Shown here: in pieces, positions 26,491-33,021 of the stretch
Layout of the letters: each line of letters begins with the position of its first letter
Numbering within the stretch: position 1 is the stretch's first letter
Origin: Geomonas oryzae
GTDB lineage: Bacteria > Desulfobacterota > Desulfuromonadia > Geobacterales > Geobacteraceae
Assembly (NCBI RefSeq): GCF_004117875.1
Contig: NZ_RAHW01000001.1
Coordinates: forward strand, 744,001 to 808,000
Length of the DNA: 64,000 bases
Direction of reading: 5' to 3'
Position numbers and translations under genes: made by a program
Notes under the pieces: model-generated
The model's input: the letters and a program-made list of their open reading frames with translations, nothing else
What the model was told of the DNA's origin: nothing
Databases searched by the model: none

Positions 26491-26567
26491 GCGCCCGTAG
26501 CTCAGCTGGATAGAGCACAAGACTACGAATCTTGGGGCCAGGAGTTCGAATCTCTTCGGGCGCGCCA
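26491..26567 (+). tRNA. tRNA-Arg (anticodon ACG), copy 2
   Basis: Acceptor GCGCCCG with CGGGCGC, same D-arm as copy 1, anticodon loop CTACGAA (ACG), CCA encoded. Acceptor, anticodon stem and variable loop differ from copy 1, and the T-stem has a G-T pair. Confidence 0.93.
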
Positions 26568-26573
26568 TCAAAG

Positions 26574-26608
26574 CAAAGGGTCAGGTGATTTCACCTGACC
26601 CTTTGTTC
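26574..26608 (+). terminator. terminator of the tRNA-Arg transcript
   Basis: Perfect 15-bp stem CAAAGGGTCAGGTGA / TCACCTGACCCTTTG with a TT loop and TTC tail. Confidence 0.85.
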
Positions 26609-26656
26609 GTTTATAAACAGCAATCATGTGTCTGTACATCTCGGGGGTGAACGCTG

Positions 26657-26713
26657 CTAGCACGGCTTCGGACAAGCTATCAACCCGGGGTCGTCTGTCT
26701 CGTCGTATGGCAT
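26657..26713 (-). CDS. possible 18-residue peptide ending in CPKPC
   Basis: ATG at 26713 with a near-perfect ribosome site (AAAGGAGGTGCCGA). Encodes MPYDETDDPGLIACPKPC and stops. The frame is open upstream to 26896 but without a ribosome site. A palindrome lies directly upstream (26726-26747). The acidic start and two closing Cys recall short peptides matured by radical-SAM enzymes, but no such enzyme is in the window. Translation is a guess from the ribosome site. Confidence 0.4.
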   Translation of the reverse strand: MPYDETDDPGLIACPKPC

Positions 26714-26725
26714 TCGGCACCTCCT

Positions 26726-26747
26726 TTGTAAAATTTTAATCTTACAA
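26726..26747 (-). promoter_or_regulatory. operator-like palindrome before the 18-residue ORF
   Basis: Arms TTGTAAAATT and AATCTTACAA match as inverted repeats at 9 of 10 positions around a 2-base centre. It overlaps the upstream edge of the ribosome site, so a bound repressor would block expression. Confidence 0.45.
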
Positions 26748-26818
26748 GGGGTATACCAGGCGAACCGCAAGCAAAAAGTTTTGAACTGGTGTAAGCGCGG
26801 GCAAGGAGCCATTACAAA

Positions 26819-26852
26819 AACAGGCACCTGCGATATGTCGCAAGTGCCTGTT
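26819..26852 (-). terminator. stranded terminator of tRNA-Ala
   Basis: Stem of 13 pairs with one mismatch (CAGGCACTTGCGA on the minus strand facing TCGCAGGTGCCTG), then TTTTTG on the minus strand. It abuts the left 18-bp repeat of the element, so before insertion it would have followed tRNA-Ala directly. Confidence 0.7.
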
Positions 26853-26856
26853 CCTA

Positions 26857-26874
26857 TTGGTGGAGATGATCGGG
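26857..26874. repeat. left attachment-site repeat
   Basis: 18 bases identical to 32926-32943, matching the last 17 bases of the tRNA-Ala gene plus one. Confidence 0.85.
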
Positions 26875-26961
26875 TGTAAACCGTAAAATCTTGCAACGGC
26901 TTGAATTACGGTGATTTACCCTTGTCTCCAGACTCTTTGGAATTGGTGCTTTCTGTAGTTA

Positions 26962-26976
26962 GACTGTACCAAAAAC
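26962..26976 (+). repeat. 15-bp end repeat (left copy)
   Basis: GACTGTACCAAAAAC, identical and in the same orientation at 32839-32853. Each copy lies about 72-88 bases inside its attachment repeat. It may be an arm-type site for the integrase or its accessory factor. Confidence 0.5.
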
Positions 26977-27018
26977 GGGCACAGTGGACAACCAATTTAA
27001 GTCTACTGCGCCCGTTTT
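26972..27018. terminator. large two-way hairpin at the left end of the element
   Basis: 18-base arms AAAACGGGCACAGTGGAC (26972-26989) and GTCTACTGCGCCCGTTTT (27001-27018) pair at 16 of 18 positions; A and T tracts lie outside. From 26875 to 27363 I see no gene apart from this and the 15-bp repeat. Confidence 0.65.
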
Positions 27019-27363
27019 GCATAACTGGTGGTGTTTTATTGTAGGAGGTGGTGGCGGTAAAAAAACAAACATAAAACATGGCCAATCGGGGGTATATAAG
27101 CAGTTACCAGTTTGGGACGGGAAACGCTGGGACGCCCAGTAGTAAAGACGGTTAAACAACATTTTTAAGTTCATAAATAATTTTGTTGAGTTCTGGGTAT
27201 AAAAGAAATGGAAGGGAAAATTTCGCTGAGTACCGGTACCATGCAATTGACGGTGGAGCATGGGCACCAAAGGCGAAGCACCGTTAACTGCTCCAGTGCT
27301 TTAAACTGCGGTAGCAAATGCCATCGCCAGATTAAAACTATACCCAAAATTCAAGGAACTGAA

Positions 27364-27876
27364 ATGATAACTAACCAATTGTATGAAGAAACGTTCTCTG
27401 AATGGCTATGTGAATATGATTTTGAATTGTTTGCAACCATCAGCTTAGGAGCAGAATACGATCCATACATGTTAGAATCAAAGCTCAAACACACACTAAA
27501 AAAAGTAACTAAAGTTCCATACCAATGCGGTTTCTATGGCGTATACTCTGAGTACAACACACCTCATGTACATCTGTTATTGACATCATCAGGTGATCCT
27601 CTTGATATCAAATTGATAGAACAACGACTTGCATGGGCCTTTAAGAGAAAACAGCATGACGAAAAGGATAAGGAGATATTTGAGTATCAGGAGGATAGGG
27701 GACTTGGTCCCGTTGAAGGACATTACCCCAATTCAGTGAATGTCAAACGGATATATGATATCAATGGACTATCAATGTATCTGTGCCAGCAGTATCCAGA
27801 AATGCATCGGCATACAGACAACGAAATTTTTGGTAACCTGAAGGCATTGAATAAGAAAAGGATACATGGCTGTTAA
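27364..27876 (+). CDS. HUH-motif protein, possible Rep- or transposase-like nuclease
   Basis: 170 residues from the ATG at 27364, which has AAGGAACTGA upstream; the frame is open to 27208 without a signal. Features: strand ELFATISLG (motif 1-like), then EYNTPHVHLLLTSS with His68-Val-His70 (HUH pattern), then NGLSMYLCQQYPEM with Tyr139 and Tyr144 where single-strand nucleases carry the catalytic Tyr. The order and spacing fit a small rolling-circle-type Rep. Very AT-rich compared with the host. The family is not recognised with certainty. Confidence 0.5.
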   Translation: MITNQLYEETFSEWLCEYDFELFATISLGAEYDPYMLESKLKHTLKKVTKVPYQCGFYGVYSEYNTPHVHLLLTSSGDPLDIKLIEQRLAWAFKRKQHDEKDKEIFEYQEDRGLGPVEGHYPNSVNVKRIYDINGLSMYLCQQYPEMHRHTDNEIFGNLKALNKKRIHGC

Positions 27877-27981
27877 GATATTAGGTAAAATATTTCCTCT
27901 GTAACAAAAATGCCGTACCCCCTTATATTTTTGCAGGGATACTGCGTTCCTGTGAAAGCCAACTTTTTACTGAAATTTGGC

Positions 27982-28053
27982 ATTCAACGAGTATGGCTTT
28001 GACCTGCCGGGTTTTAGGGCAGGTCGTAAGCCTTGTTGAAAACGTAGTTAGTT
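27982..28053 (-). repeat. integron attC-like site A
   Basis: Read on the minus strand: R'' AACTAAC (one departure from RYYYAAC), a stem GGCTTACGACCTGCC facing GGCAGGTCAAAGCC with unpaired bases on one side, then R' GTTGAAT (fits GTTRRRY). 72 bases. It lies 3' of the GT51 gene, as expected for a cassette. Confidence 0.7.
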
Positions 28054-28096
28054 CCTCATTTTAGAATCTTCAATACCCACATGAAAGCTGCTTCCC

Positions 28097-28717
28097 TCAG
28101 GCTCGCATATTACTCAGAATGCGCACCCGGCGATCAATTTTCATTTGCCAAGTCGCCGAAGGCACAAGTGGGCGTGGATACTTGAGTTGTGCAACAAACT
28201 TCAATGCTTGTCCATCACTTACTTTGGTAAGATCACTACCGAATTGCCGCTTCAAACCTTTAAGGCCTATGCATCCAGAGCCGAAAAATGCAATTGACAT
28301 GTATGCGGATGCAATTGCGGGCTTTGGCCTACGGTTCGACAGCGATATGGCGAGCATCTGTTCCCTGATTTTCCTCGAAATAGTGCACTCGTATCTAGCC
28401 GTTACGACGCGCACAAATTGTTGTTCAATAGTGCTCGCCCCCTGAATATTACCTTTGGATATACGTTCCTTGAGTGCTCGAAGCATTGCGATTGGGTCAA
28501 TGCCGGGGTGCAAATTGCTACGATGATCTTCCGCAGTAATTAAGGCCTCAACGAAAACCGGTGGCACGCTCATGCCATGTATATCAATGACCTCTAAACA
28601 ACGGTGTAGGTCAATTTCAAGAGATTCTATCTTGAGATGCTCGGCAACTTTTGACATCACTATATGAGGAAGTGACATTGCATAGATGATATATTTTAAA
28701 ATTCTTTGCGTCTCCAT
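28097..28717 (-). CDS. stand-alone GT51 peptidoglycan transglycosylase domain
   Basis: 206 residues. Conserved blocks of the bifunctional PBP glycosyltransferase are all present: AEDHR with Glu63 (usual EDRRF, here lacking the Phe), HPGIDPIAMLRAL, QGASTIEQQFVR (92-103; usual QGGSTITQQ), SRKIRE with Glu119, and YMSIAFFGSGCIGLKG. No signal peptide, only a weakly hydrophobic N-terminus, and no transpeptidase domain. Overlaps the upstream membrane gene by 22 bases in another frame, so the two are co-translated. AT-rich cassette gene. Could polymerise or interfere with glycan at the membrane. Confidence 0.75.
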   Translation of the reverse strand: METQRILKYIIYAMSLPHIVMSKVAEHLKIESLEIDLHRCLEVIDIHGMSVPPVFVEALITAEDHRSNLHPGIDPIAMLRALKERISKGNIQGASTIEQQFVRVVTARYECTISRKIREQMLAISLSNRRPKPAIASAYMSIAFFGSGCIGLKGLKRQFGSDLTKVSDGQALKFVAQLKYPRPLVPSATWQMKIDRRVRILSNMRA

Positions 28718-29196
28718 TTTGCACTGCCATCTTGATTGGCCACCATTGAGCTGAACGTGCCGGACATTTCTTCGTTTGAATCTAGAATTAGTTCATAAAA
28801 ATTGGTAGACTCGCGACCGTGTCCATTTTCGACAATGTGCAAAAAAATACGATCCTTAGCGAAGTAATTTTTCTCTATGTACCCTGTAGCCTCTCCTCTA
28901 GTACGGTTCTTTCCAACGAAATCACGTTCTCCCGTTGACGAGTTTTCGTAGATTTTTTCAACTGTTCCCTCGATTCGATTTCCCTCCCGCCATAACATCG
29001 CCACGTACCGCAAAACCATATTCTCGTATGGCTTATATGCAGTGTGAACTGTGCAAATCTCGAAGTGCCAGCGACCGGTTACTTTGGGTAGAGGAAAAAT
29101 TTTTTCACGTAACCAGAAGAAAAGAAGCGTGAGGAAAATGCCCCCTATCATCGTGGCAAGGGTGTCGGAACAAAATGAATTAAAGTTCAAGTACAT
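28696..29196 (-). CDS. membrane-anchored beta-rich protein of unknown function
   Basis: 166 residues, AAGGAGT before the ATG. One N-terminal membrane helix (about 12-32, DTLATMIGGIFLTLLFFWLR), then about 130 residues of alternating short strands (VTGRWHFEI, YVAMLWREGNRIEGTVEKIY, RIFLHIVENG, YELILDSNEEMSGTF) that suggest a small beta-barrel. I do not recognise the family. The layout, membrane anchor plus barrel, resembles some effectors of nucleotide-signalling defence systems only in outline. First gene of the two-gene cassette. Confidence 0.6.
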   Translation of the reverse strand: MYLNFNSFCSDTLATMIGGIFLTLLFFWLREKIFPLPKVTGRWHFEICTVHTAYKPYENMVLRYVAMLWREGNRIEGTVEKIYENSSTGERDFVGKNRTRGEATGYIEKNYFAKDRIFLHIVENGHGRESTNFYELILDSNEEMSGTFSSMVANQDGSAKWRRKEF

Positions 29197-29215
29197 ACTC
29201 CTTAATTATTGGGGC

Positions 29216-29288
29216 ATTCAACGGGCCGGGCCTTGACCCGCGCCGGGCATTTTCCAGCCCCGGTCGGCGTCCAAGGCCCTAGTTAGGT
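29216..29288 (-). repeat. integron attC site B
   Basis: Minus strand: R'' ACCTAAC, then GGGCCTTGGACGCCGACC and GGTCAAGGCCC forming an imperfect stem with extra bases on one side, and R' GTTGAAT. 73 bases. R'' and R' fit the consensus fully. The stop codon (TAA) of the HEPN-motif gene lies inside R'', a common cassette trait. R' and its flank (GTTGAATGCC) are identical to site A. Confidence 0.85.
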
Positions 29289-29870
29289 GTTCGGTCCAAT
29301 AAATCGCACTCCGCTGGGAGTTTTGCCCTCTTTGTGTTGCTTCATGATGTAGTCAAAATATAGTGCTTCCATTGAAGTTCCTATTTTCCTAATTTGAATG
29401 GAGATTCTCTCTAGCTCACCCTCTTCATACATCTCAGACTGGTGAACTAAACCTTTTCTACCAATGCATGTCTTGAACCTTGGCCCGCTTGACCACACTG
29501 AGTGTGTGATTTGGTTACGAATATCCTCTGCTTTATCTGCTTTTTTCAATACACAATTAAGATCATCAACCCTGTGAAATCCTTTCTCAGTAGCTAGTGC
29601 CGATAAAGTGGCCAGTAGGTTAGAAAATGATGATTTGACAGTGAGTATATTCACAAGATTTTGGTCATCAGCCATATTGGCAAGAATGGCAATAAAATCG
29701 CGAATTATCATTTCGAGTCGCTGGAAGGTTACGATTATCTTTCCAATTGCCTGAAAAGTTTGAGCTGGTATATCGGTCCCAACAGGTTTATGTGTCGCAT
29801 ACAGCGATTCAAATAACGATTCGAATCTTTCATCTTCTAAAAATTTTCGAGTTTCGTCATTCATATTCAC
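29283..29870 (-). CDS. HEPN-motif cassette protein
   Basis: 195 residues, mostly helical. R118-N-Q-I-T-H123 fits the RX4-6H motif of HEPN ribonucleases, with N after R as is most common, placed after a helix (KKADKAEDI). A helix near 45-65 (VTFQRLEMIIRDFIAIL) would be the partner of the HEPN bundle. No other domain. A candidate RNase toxin or defence factor. No antitoxin is adjacent unless its partner is the neighbouring cassette. The start has weak ribosome-site support (GTTAGGTGGGTG). Confidence 0.6.
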   Translation of the reverse strand: MNMNDETRKFLEDERFESLFESLYATHKPVGTDIPAQTFQAIGKIIVTFQRLEMIIRDFIAILANMADDQNLVNILTVKSSFSNLLATLSALATEKGFHRVDDLNCVLKKADKAEDIRNQITHSVWSSGPRFKTCIGRKGLVHQSEMYEEGELERISIQIRKIGTSMEALYFDYIMKQHKEGKTPSGVRFIGPNT

Positions 29871-29872
29871 CC

Positions 29873-29912
29873 ACCTAACTCCTAATTGAGCGGTTCACGC
29901 GTGCGCGTGAAC
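29873..29912 (-). repeat. partial or degenerate attC-like site C
   Basis: Minus strand: hairpin GTTCACGCG/CGCGTGAAC (loop CA), then AATTAGGA and R' GTTAGGT immediately before the HEPN-motif gene. I could not find the matching R'' box further on, so the outer half may be lost. Confidence 0.45.
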
Positions 29913-30355
29913 TGGTGATCCACCCAAAAAAGGATGATTAGTCTGTGCACATTAGATAGCCAGTATTGATATCTTCCCGTAAATCCCCGTTTTGGTAACG
30001 CCGAAACTTATTAACGGCACCTTAGAACAAAGATCGCATCAGGGCAAGCGGAAATCCGTGTTCGAGGCCGTAATTGGGGATCCGGTCATGGCAGCCAGGT
30101 CGAATATCAACTTTTGGATCAAAGTTGGGATCCACTTCCCCTCAACGTAAGGCAGCCTGCCCTTCCACCTCGGCGGGGCCAGATTGAAAACGTTGCCCAC
30201 GGAAAAGCCGGAAGAGCCGATATTAAATCTATCAATAGCCCAAGGGCTATTGATAGGGGTGCAGGTGCGCGAAATATCCTATCACTGAAGTGGCAAAGCG
30301 TTATTTGATATGGTATTATCTCTACATCAAAGATTTAATTGAGAGGGGGGGTGCC
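29913..30355. other. non-coding stretch before the resolvase, with a perfect 13-bp palindrome
   Basis: No gene seen. At 30229-30256 CTATCAATAGCCC faces GGGCTATTGATAG with a 2-base centre, without a following T run. It lies 100 bases before the resolvase start, where a res site would be expected. Confidence 0.5.
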
Positions 30356-30907
30356 ATGTCGTTAATAGGTTACGCTAGGACGAGCACGACAGATCAGCAT
30401 ATCCAGCCGCAGGTGGACACATTAAAAGTTGAAGGGTGCAATAAGATATTCAGCGAGCAGCGAAGTGCTGTAGACCCGAATCGCCCAGAATTGGCGAGGA
30501 TGCTGGAATACTGCAGAGAAGGCGATACCGTCGTATGCACAAAACTAGATCGGATCGGTAGGAGTACGAAGGACGTCCTTGATATAGTGAATACCCTTAC
30601 AGCGAAGGGGGTCGCATTCAGGTGCCTGAACATCAACCTCGACACATCCACCCCAACTGGCAAATTAATGCTCACCATGTTGGCCGCAATTGCAACTTTT
30701 GAACGTGAACTCATGCTTGAGAGGCAGCGGGAAGGAATCCGTGCAGCGAAGGCCGCAGGAAAATATAAAGGCCGTAAGGCAACGGCAAGGGCAAAAGAGG
30801 GGGAGGTTGTTGCACTGCTGTCGCAAGGGATGACAAAGCAAGCAGTGGCGGACCGGCTGGGAATCGGGATCGCCAGCGTGTATCGGATCGTGAAAACGGC
30901 AAGGTAA
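30356..30907 (+). CDS. serine recombinase (resolvase/invertase family)
   Basis: 183 residues from the ATG at 30356, with GAGAGGGGG upstream; an in-frame start at 30290 is less likely. Catalytic Ser region GYARTSTTDQHIQPQV, later FRCLNINLDTSTPTGKLMLTMLAAIATFERELM and the C-terminal helix-turn-helix EVVALLSQGMTKQAVADRLG. Complete. It probably resolves dimers or inverts a segment of the element. Confidence 0.92.
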   Translation: MSLIGYARTSTTDQHIQPQVDTLKVEGCNKIFSEQRSAVDPNRPELARMLEYCREGDTVVCTKLDRIGRSTKDVLDIVNTLTAKGVAFRCLNINLDTSTPTGKLMLTMLAAIATFERELMLERQREGIRAAKAAGKYKGRKATARAKEGEVVALLSQGMTKQAVADRLGIGIASVYRIVKTAR

Positions 30908-31023
30908 TTGAGAGGCAAAAGAAACTAAACAGAAACTTCCACCCGTGGCTAGCGGCGGGGGGCCTACGGCATGAACTGTTTGGTCGCTGAACCCTTCGGG
31001 AGTCACAGCAAAAGGCGGCGATT

Positions 31024-32826
31024 TTATTTAAGCCGCGCTTTCAGGCAGGAAAAATCCACACCATAATTGAGCTTCTTCAGCAAGGCGTACTGCACCTTCA
31101 GGCTGTGCCTGTCACCATAGTTTTTCTCTCCCCAGGTCATGTCGTGATCCAGGTTGATGCCGATCAGTGCCCTGTCGATATTATCGAGATGGCCCACTAT
31201 ACTTTTCAAGACGCTCAGGTTGTGCAAAGACATCTCGCTGTTGGCCTTAAACCAACTGATGAAGGAGTGGCGGGTGCTGTGGAAGGATTTGTCCGCAGCG
31301 GAGCTGATGAACTTAGGCTCGAAGGTCTCGTTGTACCACTTCCCGAGAAACTGGCTCCACTTACCCTTAAACGGTTTCAGGTTGGAGAAGAGCAACGTGC
31401 TGCCAGCAGCCTGTTGCTTAGAAACGTAGTCAACAAAACCAAGGCTGATAAGTGTGGGGTGGATAGGGCAGTGGCGGCTCTTCCTCCCCTTCGTGCGTAG
31501 TAGTGCTTCAGGTTCGTGACGAAAATGGAAGTGCCATAGCCCCTCTGCATTTTTGATATCCGCGACGTGGAGCTGGCAGATCTCACTGATCCTGGCACCA
31601 GAAAGAAGGCCGATTAAAGGGACCCAGAACCGTTCGGGTTGAACAAGGGGGCGCTGCTTCATCAGCCCCGCTATAAGCTTGACGATCTCGTCGGAAGTGT
31701 ATGCCGACTTCGGTTTTCTATCTGATTCTGTTTCGGGCAAACGTCTGCCCTTCAGGGGGTTGTGCGTAAGCCCCCAGACCTTGGGTGTTTCCAGCGCATA
31801 CTCAAACCAGGCGCACAGCTGGATCAACATGTCATTGAGCTGTGCACGTTGCAGACCCTTGAAGCCGGGTTGCATGGACCACAAAGGGGAAAAGGGTTTC
31901 CCCCTGTAGGGGCTGGTGATCTGGTTTTTCCCTCTTGGGTATTTCTGCAGGTTTTCGATGAAATCTGCTGCAGCACCATCCTCCTCGAAAGCAACGATCT
32001 CACAGTCGCCGAGAATATCGAGAAACACGGAAAAGAAGCCTTCGTACTTAGCAAGGGTGCTCGGAGCCCAGCTTTTGACCGCCAGGCGGTCTTTTTTGTA
32101 GGACTCCCACAGGTCACAGAGTTTCTTCTTAGGTTTCGCCTGCTCGACCCTTATAGCAACAGCGGCTTCGATGGAAGGGGTCCTTCTGCCTTGGACACGT
32201 TCCATTTCAGCACGGTAACTCTCGATCAACCCTAAAATGACGGCGGAGCAAATTTGTGCGAATGCGACGGTAGGAGGGGAGTGCCAAGCATCGTCGTTTT
32301 CATTGAACCATTCAGCGCAAGGCATTTCGACCTTCCCCTCCGCAACGCGTGCAGCAAGAAGGCGCGTTTCCTGGCTGAACATGCTAGTCGCAAGTTCATC
32401 TTCGAGGCGACGGATGGACTGGGCATAGTGGTCAACGACATAGTTGACATCGTTCATCGACTTTGGGTAGCTGAAAGACTTCTCTGTTATCAGCAAGTCC
32501 CTGTTCGGATCGATCCCTAACGGTACGCCGTCGCTGAAAAAATCGAAGGCATCACGGTATTGCTTCCTGTGACGGTCAACCCGCCCAGTGAAGTCAGCCA
32601 CCAGCTTTGCGGTTATCTGTTCAAGTTCCCTGTCAGTCAGCATCCCAATCCTCAGTCTGCAGAAAGCGGTTTCTGCTTCACGCACAAGCCCGGCAGCTAC
32701 AGCTTTTGCCTCCTGCCTGTCTCGTGTCCTCAGACTTTTCTTCAGTTCCTTCTGACCGACGCGTTCCCGCAAGTCTAGTGGGACCCAGATCCGAAGATAA
32801 TATGTTTTCGCTCGGCGAAATAGCAA
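31024..32826 (-). CDS. tyrosine recombinase (phage-type integrase) of the element
   Basis: 600 residues from a TTG at 32826 preceded by GGGAGGAG; another TTG at 32892 has no ribosome site. N-terminal arm-binding region (FRRAKTYYLRIWVPLDLRERV), central SAM-like core-binding domain (about 230-330), C-terminal catalytic domain: Arg in LLSGARISEICQLH, H-x-x-R in HSTRHSF, GHLDNIDRA and the Tyr in EKNYGD. Too long and too different to be an integron IntI. Its position beside tRNA-Ala marks it as the integrase of the island. Confidence 0.9.
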   Translation of the reverse strand: MLFRRAKTYYLRIWVPLDLRERVGQKELKKSLRTRDRQEAKAVAAGLVREAETAFCRLRIGMLTDRELEQITAKLVADFTGRVDRHRKQYRDAFDFFSDGVPLGIDPNRDLLITEKSFSYPKSMNDVNYVVDHYAQSIRRLEDELATSMFSQETRLLAARVAEGKVEMPCAEWFNENDDAWHSPPTVAFAQICSAVILGLIESYRAEMERVQGRRTPSIEAAVAIRVEQAKPKKKLCDLWESYKKDRLAVKSWAPSTLAKYEGFFSVFLDILGDCEIVAFEEDGAAADFIENLQKYPRGKNQITSPYRGKPFSPLWSMQPGFKGLQRAQLNDMLIQLCAWFEYALETPKVWGLTHNPLKGRRLPETESDRKPKSAYTSDEIVKLIAGLMKQRPLVQPERFWVPLIGLLSGARISEICQLHVADIKNAEGLWHFHFRHEPEALLRTKGRKSRHCPIHPTLISLGFVDYVSKQQAAGSTLLFSNLKPFKGKWSQFLGKWYNETFEPKFISSAADKSFHSTRHSFISWFKANSEMSLHNLSVLKSIVGHLDNIDRALIGINLDHDMTWGEKNYGDRHSLKVQYALLKKLNYGVDFSCLKARLK

Positions 32827-32838
32827 AAGGCTCCTCCC

Positions 32839-32853
32839 GACTGTACCAAAAAC
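32839..32853 (+). repeat. 15-bp end repeat (right copy)
   Basis: Second GACTGTACCAAAAAC, 73 bases from the right attachment repeat and just upstream of the integrase start. Confidence 0.5.
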
Positions 32854-32925
32854 TGGACCAATCGAAAAGAGCCTTTTATTAGCGTAGTGCAATCATGTTG
32901 TAAGTCAACAAGTTGCACACCGTTT

Positions 32926-32943
32926 TTGGTGGAGATGATCGGG
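32926..32943. repeat. right attachment-site repeat (3' end of tRNA-Ala)
   Basis: Identical to 26857-26874; it overlaps the acceptor stem and CCA of the tRNA, so insertion keeps the tRNA intact. Confidence 0.85.
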
Positions 32944-33002
32944 ATCGAACCGACGACCTATGCGTTGCGAACGCATCGCTCTCCCAGCTGAGCTACACCC
33001 CC
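32927..33002 (-). tRNA. tRNA-Ala (anticodon CGC)
   Basis: 76 bases. Acceptor GGGGGTG pairs with CATCTCC using two G-T pairs; D-arm GCTCAGCTGGGAGAGC; anticodon stem ATGCG/CGCAT with loop TTCGCAA (CGC); T-loop TTCGATC; ends ACCA. Its 3' end is the insertion target of the element. Confidence 0.93.
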
Positions 33003-33021
33003 ATTATTGCGATGAGACTAA

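Larger units (their letters stand above)
26857..32943. mobile_element. integrative element in the 3' end of tRNA-Ala(CGC)
   Basis: About 6.07 kb bounded by direct copies of the 18-mer TTGGTGGAGATGATCGGG at 26857-26874 and 32926-32943. The right copy is the 3' end of tRNA-Ala. A tyrosine recombinase gene sits next to the tRNA, as in most such islands. Base composition is clearly more AT-rich than the flanks from 26.9 to 30.3 kb. Cargo: HUH-like protein, integron-type cassettes with a HEPN-motif protein and a two-gene membrane/GT51 unit, and a serine resolvase. No conjugation genes are present, so it would need help to move between cells. Confidence 0.85.

Noticed and set aside
31024-32826. Integron integrase (IntI)
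   Set aside because: The protein is 600 residues with an arm-binding N-terminus and lies next to a tRNA target; IntI is near 320-340 residues.
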